Source of the DNA: an uncultured Duncaniella sp.
GTDB lineage: Bacteria > Bacteroidota > Bacteroidia > Bacteroidales > Muribaculaceae
NCBI GenBank assembly: GCA_910577335.1
Contig: CAJTMJ010000003.1
Coordinates: 1 to 64,000 of the forward strand
Reading direction: 5' to 3'
DNA length: 64,000 nucleotides
Shown piece after piece: positions 25,968 through 34,867 of the stretch; positions within the stretch are counted from its first letter, which is position 1; every line of letters begins with the position of its first letter. The position numbers were made by a program, and so were the translations under genes. The notes under the pieces were generated by a model that saw only the letters and a program-made list of their open reading frames with translations, made no database searches and was not told where the DNA came from.

Positions 25968-25969
25968 TC

Positions 25970-26983
25970 ATGGAACAGACACAATATACTCCCGCCAATT
26001 ATAAGAGTAACCAATCAGTGCGCTGGTGTCCCGGTTGTGGTGACCACGCCATACTCAACTCACTCCACAAGGCTATGGCTATAGTGGGTGTGCCTCCCCA
26101 TCAGACCGCTGTCATTTCAGGTATCGGCTGTAGCTCTCGTCTCCCTTACTACATGAACACCTACGGCTTCCACACCATCCATGGCCGTGCGGCAGCTATT
26201 GCCACCGGTTTCAAAGTGGCTCGTCCCGACATGACCGTATGGCAGATTTCAGGCGACGGTGACGGTCTTGCCATAGGCGGTAACCACTTTATCCATGCTG
26301 TGCGCCGTAATGTGGACATAAACATGATCCTTTTCAACAATAAGATCTATGGTCTTACCAAGGGTCAGTATTCACCTACAAGCGACCGTGGATTCGTGTC
26401 TAAGTCATCACCCTACGGCACTACCGAGGATCCGTTTATCCCCGCTGAGCTTGTGTTTGGCGCACGTGGTAACTTCTTTGCCCGCAGCATCGATGTCGAG
26501 CTCCAGATTTCACAGGAAGTTCTTGTCGCAGCTGCCCTTCACAAAGGCACATCTGTGGTAGAGGTGCTTCAGAACTGTGTTATCTTCAACAACGGTATCC
26601 ACAACTTCATCACTGACAAGGAACATCGTGCTGAACGCACCATCCATCTTGTGCATGGCGAAAAGATGCTTTTCGGCAAGGACAAAGAGATGGGTCTCGT
26701 GCGTGACGGCTTCCTGCTCAAAGCTGTGAAGGTCGGTGAGGACGGCTATACTATCGATGACGTGCTTGTGCATGACGCTCATACACCCAGCAACTTCCTC
26801 CACCAGCAGCTTGCCATGATGGACGGTCACGACCTGCCGCTCGCTCTCGGTGTTATCCGTGACGTGAACGCTCCCGTCTACAACGAGGAGATTGAAGCCC
26901 AAATAGTTGATGTGCGCGGCCGTAAGAATTTCGGTTCGCTCCGCGACATGGCTCTTGCAGGCGAAACTTGGACTGTAGAATAA
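25970..26983 (+). CDS. korB: 2-oxoglutarate:ferredoxin oxidoreductase, beta subunit
   Basis: 337-aa thiamine-diphosphate-binding beta subunit. Features: RWCPGCGDHAILN near the N-terminus, SGIGCSSRLPYYM, HGRAAAIATGFKVARPD, and the cofactor motif GDGDGLAIGGNHFIHAVRRN with ILFNNKIYGLTKGQ. No ferredoxin-type Fe-S delta subunit is adjacent, consistent with two-subunit KorAB enzymes. Directly coupled to korA. Confidence 0.93.
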   Translation: MEQTQYTPANYKSNQSVRWCPGCGDHAILNSLHKAMAIVGVPPHQTAVISGIGCSSRLPYYMNTYGFHTIHGRAAAIATGFKVARPDMTVWQISGDGDGLAIGGNHFIHAVRRNVDINMILFNNKIYGLTKGQYSPTSDRGFVSKSSPYGTTEDPFIPAELVFGARGNFFARSIDVELQISQEVLVAAALHKGTSVVEVLQNCVIFNNGIHNFITDKEHRAERTIHLVHGEKMLFGKDKEMGLVRDGFLLKAVKVGEDGYTIDDVLVHDAHTPSNFLHQQLAMMDGHDLPLALGVIRDVNAPVYNEEIEAQIVDVRGRKNFGSLRDMALAGETWTVE

Positions 26984-27009
26984 GCAATCGTGATAATACT
27001 GCATTTACG

Positions 27010-27021
27010 TTTGTTAACAAA
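27010..27021. other. Palindrome in korB-ino1 gap
   Basis: TTTGTTAACAAA, a perfect 12-base palindrome 27 bases after the korB stop. No T-tract follows on the plus strand, so it is not a good terminator; possibly an operator or chance. Confidence 0.25.
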
Positions 27022-27119
27022 AAATATCGATAAATCGTATGTATTTAAATATGATTAGCAAATCACTGCGATTTATAACAAAAATTAGCAATAATAAGGG
27101 ATTTTTTAAATAAGAAAAA

Positions 27120-27150
27120 TTTCACAATTGAAAAAAATGCAGTACTTTTG
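27120..27150 (+). promoter_or_regulatory. Promoter of ino1
   Basis: TACTTTTG at 27143-27150 is a full -7 match. TTTC at about 27120-27123 is a one-off match to -33 TTTG with 19-base spacing. The predicted start of transcription (about 27157) falls inside the hairpin at 27153-27184. Confidence 0.55.
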
Positions 27151-27152
27151 AG

Positions 27153-27184
27153 GGCTCTTTCAGATGGTGTGTTCTGAAAGAGCC
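27153..27184 (+). promoter_or_regulatory. 12-bp hairpin at the ino1 transcript start
   Basis: GGCTCTTTCAGA pairs perfectly with TCTGAAAGAGCC around an 8-base loop. It sits immediately after the -7 element and 53 bases before the ATG. With no T-run after it, a terminator is unlikely. It may be a dyad operator or a 5'-end stabilising stem. Confidence 0.6.
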
Positions 27185-27237
27185 TTCATTAGATTATAAA
27201 TAACCTTAATAACTACTTTAGTATTAGTAACGAAATC

Positions 27238-28581
27238 ATGAGTAATCCTACTGTAAAACCCGCCAATGGTAAACTTGGCGTGCTCGTAGTTGGTCTCGGA
27301 GCAGTCACCTCTACTTTTATGACAGGTGTGCTGATGGCCCGCAAAGGTCTTGCAAAACCCGTCGGTTCAATGACTCAATATGACAAGATTCGTGTTGGTC
27401 AGGGTGCTGACAAGAAATATCTTCACTATAAGGATATCGTGCCTATGGCAGATCTTAACGACATCGTGTTTGGCGCATGGGACGTTTATCCTGCTAACGC
27501 TTATCAGAGCGCTATCTACGCAGAAGTTCTTCAGCAAAAAGATATCGACCCTGTGAAGGACGAACTCGAAAAGATCGTCCCCATGAAGGCAGCTTTCGAC
27601 CATGACTATGCAAAGCGTCTCGACGGCAGCAACATCATGGAAGGCAAGACCCGTTGGGAAATGGCTGAACAGCTCCGTGAGGATATCCGTAATTTCAAGA
27701 AAGAAACCGGTGTTGACCGTGTTGTAGTTCTTTGGGCTGCTTCTACTGAAGTATATGTACCCGTTAACGAAGAAGTACACGGCACTCTTGCTGCTCTTGA
27801 AGCTGCCATGAAGGCTGACGACAAGAAGAACATCGCTCCTTCTATGTGCTACGCTTACGCAGCTCTTAAGGAAGGCGCTCCCTTCATCATGGGTGCTCCT
27901 AACACCACCGTTGACATCCCCGCTATGTGGGAACTCAGCGAGCAGACCGGTATGCCTATCGCAGGTAAGGACTTCAAGACAGGTCAGACTCTTGTTAAGT
28001 CAGGTTTCGCTCCTATCATCGGTACCCGTTGCCTCGGTCTTAACGGTTGGTTCTCAACCAACATCCTTGGTAACCGTGACGGTCTTGTGCTCGACGAACC
28101 CGCTAACTTCCGTACAAAAGAAGTTTCCAAGCTTTCAACTCTCGAGTCAATCCTCGTTCCTGAAAATCAGCCCGACCTTTACGGTGCAAACTGCGGTGGT
28201 GCTGAACCCGGCGGTCATCAGGGTTACTATCACAAAGTACGTATCAACTACTATCCTCCGCGCAACGACAGCAAGGAAGGATGGGACAACATCGATATCT
28301 TCGGCTGGATGGGCTACCCGATGCAGATCAAGATCAACTTCCTCTGCCGCGACTCTATCCTTGCAGCTCCTCTTTGCCTTGACCTCGTGCTTCTCAGCGA
28401 CCTCGCTGCACGTGCAGGCCGTCACGGCATCCAGCGCTTCCTCAGCTTCTTCCTCAAGAGCCCGATGCATGACTACACTAAGGGTGAAGTTCCCGTTAAC
28501 CACCTCTTCCAGCAGTACACCATGCTCAAGAACGCTATCCGCGAAATGGGTGGCTACGAAGCTGACGAACCTATCGACTAA
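27238..28581 (+). CDS. ino1: myo-Inositol-3-phosphate synthase
   Basis: Converts glucose 6-phosphate to inositol 3-phosphate with NAD, the first step to phosphoinositol lipids. The NAD-binding loop VLVVGLGAVTST opens the protein. Conserved MIPS blocks follow: FGAWDVYPANAY, NTTVDIPAMWELSEQTG, AGKDFKTGQTLVKSG and LGLNGWFSTNILGNRDG. Length 447 aa suits the Bacteroidetes/archaeal-like type. B. thetaiotaomicron uses a homologue to make inositol sphingolipids; whether the later lipid genes exist here cannot be seen in this window. It appears to be a single-gene unit with its own promoter and strong terminator. Confidence 0.93.
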   Translation: MSNPTVKPANGKLGVLVVGLGAVTSTFMTGVLMARKGLAKPVGSMTQYDKIRVGQGADKKYLHYKDIVPMADLNDIVFGAWDVYPANAYQSAIYAEVLQQKDIDPVKDELEKIVPMKAAFDHDYAKRLDGSNIMEGKTRWEMAEQLREDIRNFKKETGVDRVVVLWAASTEVYVPVNEEVHGTLAALEAAMKADDKKNIAPSMCYAYAALKEGAPFIMGAPNTTVDIPAMWELSEQTGMPIAGKDFKTGQTLVKSGFAPIIGTRCLGLNGWFSTNILGNRDGLVLDEPANFRTKEVSKLSTLESILVPENQPDLYGANCGGAEPGGHQGYYHKVRINYYPPRNDSKEGWDNIDIFGWMGYPMQIKINFLCRDSILAAPLCLDLVLLSDLAARAGRHGIQRFLSFFLKSPMHDYTKGEVPVNHLFQQYTMLKNAIREMGGYEADEPID

Positions 28582-28623
28582 TCATCGTCAAGCCTCCTGA
28601 TCACCAATCAGGACTCAAATACC

Positions 28624-28664
28624 AAATACGTTCGCTACACACCAGTGGCGAACGTATTTTTTTA
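28624..28664 (+). terminator. Strong terminator of ino1
   Basis: AAATACGTTCGC pairs perfectly with GCGAACGTATTT (12 bp, three further inner pairs) and runs into a T7 tract. It begins 43 bases after the ino1 stop. Confidence 0.9.
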
Positions 28665-28722
28665 TGCCGTAATCCAGTTGGTTGGGATGCTTTTTGTGCC
28701 GTAATCCTGTCAGTAGGGATGC
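28665..28722. repeat. Two direct 26-bp intergenic repeats
   Basis: Copies at 28665-28690 and 28697-28722 share TGCCGTAATCC at the left and GGGATGC at the right, separated by TTTTTG. The pair lies between the ino1 terminator and a GC-rich hairpin. No coding potential is seen. Confidence 0.6.
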
Positions 28723-28737
28723 ACCCCCGGTGCATCC
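28717..28737. repeat. 9-bp GC-rich hairpin
   Basis: GGATGCACC pairs perfectly with GGTGCATCC around a CCC loop. It overlaps the end of the second 26-bp repeat. There is no T-tract after it; role unknown. Confidence 0.55.
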
Positions 28738-28760
28738 GCTTGTATCCGCCTATAATAATT

Positions 28761-28795
28761 GAAACCCGCCGGGGCTCCAAGCCTGGGCGGGTTTC
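28761..28795. terminator. Bidirectional terminator between ino1 and the SusCD operon
   Basis: GAAACCCGCC pairs with GGCGGGTTTC (10 bp, plus inner GGGCT/AGCCT pairs), flanked by T-rich sequence on the plus side (TTTCTTCTTTC). It lies 69 bases after the stop of the last SusCD-operon gene and probably ends that minus-strand transcript. Confidence 0.7.
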
Positions 28796-28863
28796 TTCTT
28801 TCAAAGTATGATAGCTGTGTCTACTTGATGTGTTACAGTTATCGGGATATTGGAGAGTTAAGT

Positions 28864-29373
28864 TTATTCTGCTCCTCCGCTGAGTCCGGTGCGACGGTAT
28901 CCCTTGATGAGATATGTGGTTCCGGGGTCATCATCGCTGAATGATATCAGGAACTCAATAGAGTCAGCAGGTCTACCGCCAACCGGTGAAACTGTACCAC
29001 CGTACACTACTTTACCGTTGGTAATTGTTACCTGACAGTCGTATGCTGTGTTCTGAACGGGAGTTGAGCTGCCGAATGTCTGAGAATTGGCATCGCAGGG
29101 TATTTTTACGATAAAATCCCAGAAGCCCTTAAGGTCGTTGATCCACATCTCGCTTGACACATTGGATGCGGTGTTGTAGGTGATGATCTGGAAATATCCA
29201 AGTCCGTATGGATCCTCGGCAATGATATTACCGTTGGCATCTGCAAGATTTACAGTCACCATCCATTCACCTGCAAGATCCTCAGTGGCAGTGCCGCCAA
29301 TCTCCTCCTTGTCGCAAGAGCTGAATGCTATGGCGAAGATTGATACTAATATGTATTTCAGAAATTTTGTCAT
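28864..29373 (-). CDS. Lipid_bd-family outer-membrane lipoprotein (BT_2261-like)
   Basis: 169-aa lipoprotein with lipobox AFSSC at residue 19. The body (LAGEWMVTVNLADANGN, then WINDLKGFWDFIVKIPCD) matches the calycin-like Lipid_bd family that accompanies certain SusCD pairs. In the B. thetaiotaomicron BT2261-2264 complex the corresponding small lipoprotein sits on the extracellular side of the SusCD transporter. This is the last gene of a four-gene minus-strand operon, 19 bases after the previous gene. Confidence 0.8.
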   Translation of the reverse strand: MTKFLKYILVSIFAIAFSSCDKEEIGGTATEDLAGEWMVTVNLADANGNIIAEDPYGLGYFQIITYNTASNVSSEMWINDLKGFWDFIVKIPCDANSQTFGSSTPVQNTAYDCQVTITNGKVVYGGTVSPVGGRPADSIEFLISFSDDDPGTTYLIKGYRRTGLSGGAE

Positions 29374-29392
29374 GATTCAATGAGTTTAAGCG

Positions 29393-30097
29393 TTACTGAT
29401 TCTTGGAAGCATTGACTTTAAAGAGGAAAGGATAGTCGGTGTAGCTTACAATCCATGTGATTGTGTTGGTCGCCGCATCGAATTTGCCGTCAGTGATATC
29501 ATTTGCCGAGTCGCCCCATCCTTGGAGGAAGCTGTCGATAAGAGTAATGTTACCGTCGGCGTCGATTGACACGTTACCTGTGAGGGCATAGCTTGTACCG
29601 TAGCCGGCACGGTATTCATACCATCCGCCGAGCAGGTCGGAGATGGCATATTTGCCTGTTCCGTCGCCTACCACACGCAGGGGATAACCGCCAAAGTATA
29701 CTATGCCGTTATAATCACGGTAGCTGTCGGTGTTCACTGTGTAGTAACCCGACACGGGGTCGTTGGCGTCTGACACAAGCACGTAGCGGGTTGCGGTGGC
29801 GCTGAATCCGTCAGAATTTGTGACGCTGTACACCACGGGGTAATAGCCGGGGGTGGGAGAGCTGAAATTAAGCGATGAGATCACCTCTATCTGGTCGGTC
29901 ACATCCTCGCCGTTGAGGGTTGCGGTGCATCCCGGGTCGGCAAAGGGCTGTCCTGCCACTGCTTGGTCGTAGACGGGACCTGCCATTTCCAGTACGGGAT
30001 AGTAAGTAATGTCGGTCAATCCCTCGGTGTCCTTGTCGCAAGAGGTGAGTGACACCATTGCGAGTGAAACGGTTAATATGGAAATATATTTTTTCAT
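29393..30097 (-). CDS. BT_2262-like (DUF5012) surface lipoprotein
   Basis: 234-aa lipoprotein with lipobox SLTSC at about residue 20. An N-terminal Ig-like domain (AGQPFADPGCTATLNGEDVTD, ending around YVLVSD) is followed by a beta-rich C-terminal domain with YDFNGIVYFGG-like strands (YRDYNGIVYFGGYPLRVVG). The pattern matches the DUF5012/BT_2262 family. It is the third gene of the SusCD operon and would be an accessory surface subunit. Confidence 0.78.
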   Translation of the reverse strand: MKKYISILTVSLAMVSLTSCDKDTEGLTDITYYPVLEMAGPVYDQAVAGQPFADPGCTATLNGEDVTDQIEVISSLNFSSPTPGYYPVVYSVTNSDGFSATATRYVLVSDANDPVSGYYTVNTDSYRDYNGIVYFGGYPLRVVGDGTGKYAISDLLGGWYEYRAGYGTSYALTGNVSIDADGNITLIDSFLQGWGDSANDITDGKFDAATNTITWIVSYTDYPFLFKVNASKNQ

Positions 30098-30122
30098 TAC
30101 TGTTTACTGTTTTATCAGGTTA

Positions 30123-31610
30123 TCATTCTGCCCAGAACACCGGAGTGGCATCCCCCTTGTATTCAGGAGTGTTTTGGTTGCGGTTGGCTGAACTTTCAGG
30201 ATAGGACCAGCGTTGCAGCAGCTTGTTGGTGCCGAGCGATGAGTTACACTGTATAGGAGTGTAAAGCGTTCCCGGTACGAGAAGCGAAGGCTGGTATGAG
30301 TCTGTGGTCACGTTGTAAAGCTGGTCGCCTGTCACACTGCCGAATGTCGGATATTCGAGACGGCGCATCTCACACCATGCCTCAAAGTTGTTTGTGCCGC
30401 TGAGTGCGACCCATTTCTGGATACCTATACATTTCTTATAGTTGGCATTGTCCCACGGGTAGGCTGCAAGCACTGTCTCATGACCTGTCACGCCTGCTGA
30501 GGCGAACGATGCCTCGATAGCGGCGATGTAGTGCTGCTCGGCTGCGGCTGCTGATCCGTAACGGGCTTCATACTCTGCGAGGAAAAATTCCACTTCGAAG
30601 CGGGAGATGAAGTAGACGGGAGCATCGTAAGTCATATTGGGACGGCACCAGTAGTTAGCCTTATAGTTGGCAGTGGTTGAAAAGTTGGTACCTGAGATAC
30701 CGCCGGTGTATTCACCCTTGGTGTCATTGGGGTTGAAGAATGCTTTGAGACGTGCGTCGTCACCTGCGTTCATTGTGGCGAGAAGCGAGAGGTTAAGTAT
30801 CACGTTCTGCTGGGTGCTGCCGAAGTAAGTGGCAAATTCTTCCTGATAGTAGGGGTTTGCCTGACCGCTTGAGTTGTTCCAGCAATTTGTCCATGCCACA
30901 TCGCCGGCGGGGAAATTGTTTTCAGCCACGAGTGAAGTGAGCTGTGACTGCACGTCAGCCGCATCGCTCATACGCATCAGTATGCGGAGCTTGAGAGCGT
31001 TGGCAACCTTGATCCATTCCGATGATTTCTCGCCGGGGAGAAGGAAGTTGGTGCAGACCGATTCGTTACCGGTGGCTTTGGAGATTGCGTCGTCGAGTTC
31101 GGCAACCAGTCCGGTGTACACATCTTTTCCATTGTCGTAGTGAGGTGTCACATTTGATATGTCGAGACCTTCGCTGTAAGGGATCTCGCCGTAGCAGTCA
31201 ACAAACGACTGGTAAGTGGCTACACGTATGACGGTGGCTGCGAGATATGTTCCCCACTCCTCATTGTTTGTCGCCATTGTGCGCACTGTCTCCATGTTCT
31301 GGAGTGTGCGGATGGTGAGGTTGGTGTAGGTAGAGCTTGAACGCACCGCACTCTGCTTGAACTGGCTATAGTCCATGTAGTTGGATGTGCCGAAGTACTG
31401 AGAATAGTGCTGGGCGTAATATCCGCCGGTGATGCGGTAGTAGTCTCCGTAGCTGTTGGCGAAAGCCATCTCTGCGGCAGGGAAAATCATGCTCGGGGTA
31501 AGGTTATCGACAGCAGGCGAGGTGGGAGACTGGTTGATGTCGAGATAGCTGTCGCATGAGGTTGTTGCAAGCGATAGAGCTATGATGCCTGTTATAATTG
31601 TCTTTTTCAT
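30123..31610 (-). CDS. SusD/RagB-family nutrient-binding lipoprotein
   Basis: 495-aa surface lipoprotein with lipobox TTSC at residue 19 and the usual start CDSYLDINQSPTSP. The SusD-like_2 subfamily TPR-type helices are visible in the N-terminal half (YLAATVIRVATYQSFVDCYG, ALKLRILMRMSDA). It would form the lid of the adjacent SusC barrel and capture substrate. The subfamily and the gene order match SusD proteins of peptide-importing systems more than those of classical polysaccharide loci. There are no carbohydrate enzymes next to it. Confidence 0.9.
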   Translation of the reverse strand: MKKTIITGIIALSLATTSCDSYLDINQSPTSPAVDNLTPSMIFPAAEMAFANSYGDYYRITGGYYAQHYSQYFGTSNYMDYSQFKQSAVRSSSTYTNLTIRTLQNMETVRTMATNNEEWGTYLAATVIRVATYQSFVDCYGEIPYSEGLDISNVTPHYDNGKDVYTGLVAELDDAISKATGNESVCTNFLLPGEKSSEWIKVANALKLRILMRMSDAADVQSQLTSLVAENNFPAGDVAWTNCWNNSSGQANPYYQEEFATYFGSTQQNVILNLSLLATMNAGDDARLKAFFNPNDTKGEYTGGISGTNFSTTANYKANYWCRPNMTYDAPVYFISRFEVEFFLAEYEARYGSAAAAEQHYIAAIEASFASAGVTGHETVLAAYPWDNANYKKCIGIQKWVALSGTNNFEAWCEMRRLEYPTFGSVTGDQLYNVTTDSYQPSLLVPGTLYTPIQCNSSLGTNKLLQRWSYPESSANRNQNTPEYKGDATPVFWAE

Positions 31611-31624
31611 TACTTTCTGTTCTG

Positions 31625-34600
31625 TTAGAAGTTAACTTTAAGATTAAGACCGAATGTGCGGCTCGACGGGTTGGTGTAGAGTTCACCGAATCCGTAAGCG
31701 AGGTCGCCTGAGTTGGTTACAGTTGTTGATTCAGGGTCAACATAGCGGTTGTCCTTTGCGGTCCAGATGAAAGCGTTGTTGCAGTAAGCGGTCACTACCA
31801 CTTCCTTGAGATCGATAGGCTTAAGCCACTTCTTCGGGATGCTCCATGCGAGAGAGATGTTGCGGAGTTTGCAGTATGAGCGGTCGATAAGGTAAGCCAT
31901 ACCGCCATTGCCCCAACCGTAGTCGTTGAAATAGGTCTGGTAGCTGCTGTCGCTGAGGTAGATTGGAGTAGTGTTCTCTGAGTAGGTTCCGTCGCCATTG
32001 TCAACCACTGAGTTGGGGATGATGAACGGACGACGTTCGTTATATTCGGTCACCTTACCGTTACCTGTGAACTGCATGAGGTTCTTGGTACGTGAGAACA
32101 TCTTGCCACCCTTACGGATATCGAAAGCTGCGCTGAGTGTCACACCGTAAGCTGTGAACGCTGTGGTGATACCGCCGGTCCACTTGTGGTTCATGTTGTA
32201 GCCGGTGTACTGGATTTCGTCGGAAAGTACGGGCTGACCGTGTGAGTCAACTATCGGGTTGCCGTAGTAGGGGCTGCTCTTGTCGGTCACGAACTGAGGC
32301 AGATAAGTGTAATAGGTTCCGAGAGGCATACCCTCTTCTGCATACATGTATACTGCGTCGTTACCTGCGCTGAAGTTGTAGATGTTGACCTTGCCGCCTT
32401 CGAGCGATTCAGGCATTGAGAGAACCTTGTTGACGTTCTTTGCAAAGTTGAATCCGATGGTCCAGTTGAAGTTGCGGGTGTCGATAGGAGTGACATTGAG
32501 CATCAATTCCACACCGCGGTTGCGAACCTTACCGAAGTTGGTCACCTGATAGCTGAAACCTGTCGAGGGGTCGATCGGGAGGGTGAAGATTTGGTCGTCG
32601 GTTATACGGTTGTAATATGTCGCGTCAAATTCGATTCGTCCGTTGAAGAAATTAAGGTTGGTACCGACCTCAAATTCCGATGTCATTTCCGGGCGCAGTG
32701 TCTGGCTGCCGGCGGTAGCTGATGCCATGAAGGCGTTGGTGCCGTGGAACGGGAATTTGATGATGTCACTTCCGTAGTAGCCGTTGGTGTATGCCTGAGC
32801 ATAGTTGGTGGAAGTGTAGTAGGGGCTTGCGTCGTTACCGGTCTTACCGTATGCGAGGCGGATCTTACCGAACGAAAGCACGCTCTTGTCCTCGATGAAG
32901 CGGGTGAAGATACCGCTAAGGGTGATACCGGGATAGAAGAATGAATTTTTGCTGAGAGGAAGTGTTGATGACCAGTCGTTACGTCCGGTGATATCCATGA
33001 AGATGAAATCATCCCATCCCACCGATGCGTATCCGAAGAGACCCACCATGCGGCGTTTCATCTGTCCTTCAGCGAGTGAGGTCCAGTTTGAACCGTTGCC
33101 GAGCTGCCAGTAGCCTGTGTTGATGGCGAGGTCGTCAGCTTCACCGGTCATGTAGGTGTATGCGCGTTCGTTGATGTTGACACCTGCGGTGAGGCTGAGG
33201 TCAAGACGATTGTCAAGGAATTTTGAGTTATACACGGCGAGGAAGTCATGGTTAAGCTCGTGTGAACGGCGGTAGTATGTATACACATAACCTGCTTGGT
33301 TCATGTTGCTGGGAGCATAGCCGTAGTCCTCGTTGATGAGAGCATCGTCAAGGGCGATCTGCGGGTAACCCATCTTATTGTCGTAGTCGGCATAGTCAAG
33401 ACCGAAGCGATAAGAGAGTGTCAGACCCTTTATCGGCATAAGGTCGAGCTGGAGTTTGCCGTATACCTGCTTACCGTTGGTGGTGTATTCGTTGTTGTGA
33501 AGTGCCCAATACGGGTTGGTGATACCATAAGGAGTGAAGTAGGCTTCCGGAGTGTTGAACGGGCTGCTGAGATCCTTCATGTCAACGATAGAGATGTCAC
33601 GGGGCATTTCAAACACACCGTCAATCACTGATGTTCCCTGATAAGAACCTACGGTCTTTGTCTTGTAGGTTGCAAGGTTCATGGCTGTTGACACTTTCAC
33701 CCATTTTTCGGGCTGATAGCTGCCGCGGAAGGCGAGGGTGTTACGGCGATATGAATCTTGGTCGGTAGGTATCATACCATCGTTATCAGTGTAGCTGTAT
33801 GACACATAGTAGGTCATCTCTTCACCCTTGCTTACACCGCTGAGGGCAATGTTGTGTTTTTGTGACCAGCCGGTGTCGAAGAAGTCACGTACGTTGTTCT
33901 TCTTGGCATCGTAGGTGTGGATAAGCTGCTGGTGGTTCCAGATAGGACCGTATACCTGACGGCTGCCGTCAAGAGCGGGACCCCATGAGCCGTTTTCAAT
34001 GTAGGTCTGGTTACCGTTCCAGCCCTGACCCCACTTGTTCTGCATTTCGGGGAGGAGTGAGATGCGAGAGGCTTCAACATTCCCGCTGTAGGTGATGGTG
34101 TAGTTCTTACCGTCACCCTTGCCGCCGTTTTTGGTGGTGATGATGATCACACCGTTGCTGGCGCGGCTACCGTAAAGCGAAGTTGCGGCAGCGCCCTTAA
34201 GCACTGTGAGCGATGCGATGTCGTCGGGCGAGATATTGCTGATACCGCCGGTTGACACTGCATGTCCCTGACCGCTGAACGAACCTGTCTGCAGGGGCAC
34301 ACCGTCAACTACATAAAGAGGTTGGTTACTGCCGTTGATTGAACCGAGACCACGGATCGACACGTTGTTTGCAGTACCGGGGTCGCTTGAAGTGGTCTGG
34401 ATCTGAAGACCTGCCACTTTACCCTGAAGCGCCTGCATGACATTGGTTGACTGCGCGCGTTCGATTTCCACTGCGCCAACCTGTGTGGCTGAGTAACCGA
34501 GTGATTTCTCGGAACGTGAGATGCCGAGTGCGGTCACCACGACTTCATCAAGCAGCTCGGAGTTAAGACCGAGCACGATGCGGATTTCGCCCTTTGTGAT

Positions 34601-34855
34601 GGGTACATCCTGCGAGGTCATGCCCACGTAACTTACACGTAGTGACTTTGCGTCGCTGGGGACGTTTTTAATCACAAACTTACCTTCTACGTCAGTGCTC
34701 GATCCGAGTTGGGTACCCACTACCATAACTGAGGCTCCCACGATTGGTTCATTGTCGTCGCCTGAGATTACAATACCTCTTACGGTTCTCGTCTGAGCAG
34801 CGGCGCTCATAGATACGGCGAGGATTGTCAATAGCAACAAGAATAGCTTTCTCAT
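31625..34855 (-). CDS. SusC/RagA TonB-dependent outer-membrane transporter
   Basis: 1076-aa TonB-dependent barrel. After the signal peptide there is a carboxypeptidase-regulatory-like domain (VRGIVISGDDNEPIVGASV, residues about 25-100), then the TonB box region DEVVVTALGISRSEKSLGYS. The plug contains LQGKVAGLQIQ, SIRGLGSINGSNQPLYVVDG and LKGAAATSLYGSRASNGVI. A 22-strand-type barrel ends with the aromatic terminus LNLKVNF. It imports ligand captured by the SusD lid. First gene of the four-gene operon. No sigma/anti-sigma or hybrid sensor gene lies alongside, so local control is not apparent. Confidence 0.95.
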   Translation of the reverse strand: MRKLFLLLLTILAVSMSAAAQTRTVRGIVISGDDNEPIVGASVMVVGTQLGSSTDVEGKFVIKNVPSDAKSLRVSYVGMTSQDVPITKGEIRIVLGLNSELLDEVVVTALGISRSEKSLGYSATQVGAVEIERAQSTNVMQALQGKVAGLQIQTTSSDPGTANNVSIRGLGSINGSNQPLYVVDGVPLQTGSFSGQGHAVSTGGISNISPDDIASLTVLKGAAATSLYGSRASNGVIIITTKNGGKGDGKNYTITYSGNVEASRISLLPEMQNKWGQGWNGNQTYIENGSWGPALDGSRQVYGPIWNHQQLIHTYDAKKNNVRDFFDTGWSQKHNIALSGVSKGEEMTYYVSYSYTDNDGMIPTDQDSYRRNTLAFRGSYQPEKWVKVSTAMNLATYKTKTVGSYQGTSVIDGVFEMPRDISIVDMKDLSSPFNTPEAYFTPYGITNPYWALHNNEYTTNGKQVYGKLQLDLMPIKGLTLSYRFGLDYADYDNKMGYPQIALDDALINEDYGYAPSNMNQAGYVYTYYRRSHELNHDFLAVYNSKFLDNRLDLSLTAGVNINERAYTYMTGEADDLAINTGYWQLGNGSNWTSLAEGQMKRRMVGLFGYASVGWDDFIFMDITGRNDWSSTLPLSKNSFFYPGITLSGIFTRFIEDKSVLSFGKIRLAYGKTGNDASPYYTSTNYAQAYTNGYYGSDIIKFPFHGTNAFMASATAGSQTLRPEMTSEFEVGTNLNFFNGRIEFDATYYNRITDDQIFTLPIDPSTGFSYQVTNFGKVRNRGVELMLNVTPIDTRNFNWTIGFNFAKNVNKVLSMPESLEGGKVNIYNFSAGNDAVYMYAEEGMPLGTYYTYLPQFVTDKSSPYYGNPIVDSHGQPVLSDEIQYTGYNMNHKWTGGITTAFTAYGVTLSAAFDIRKGGKMFSRTKNLMQFTGNGKVTEYNERRPFIIPNSVVDNGDGTYSENTTPIYLSDSSYQTYFNDYGWGNGGMAYLIDRSYCKLRNISLAWSIPKKWLKPIDLKEVVVTAYCNNAFIWTAKDNRYVDPESTTVTNSGDLAYGFGELYTNPSSRTFGLNLKVNF

Positions 34856-34867
34856 ACTAATTAAAAT

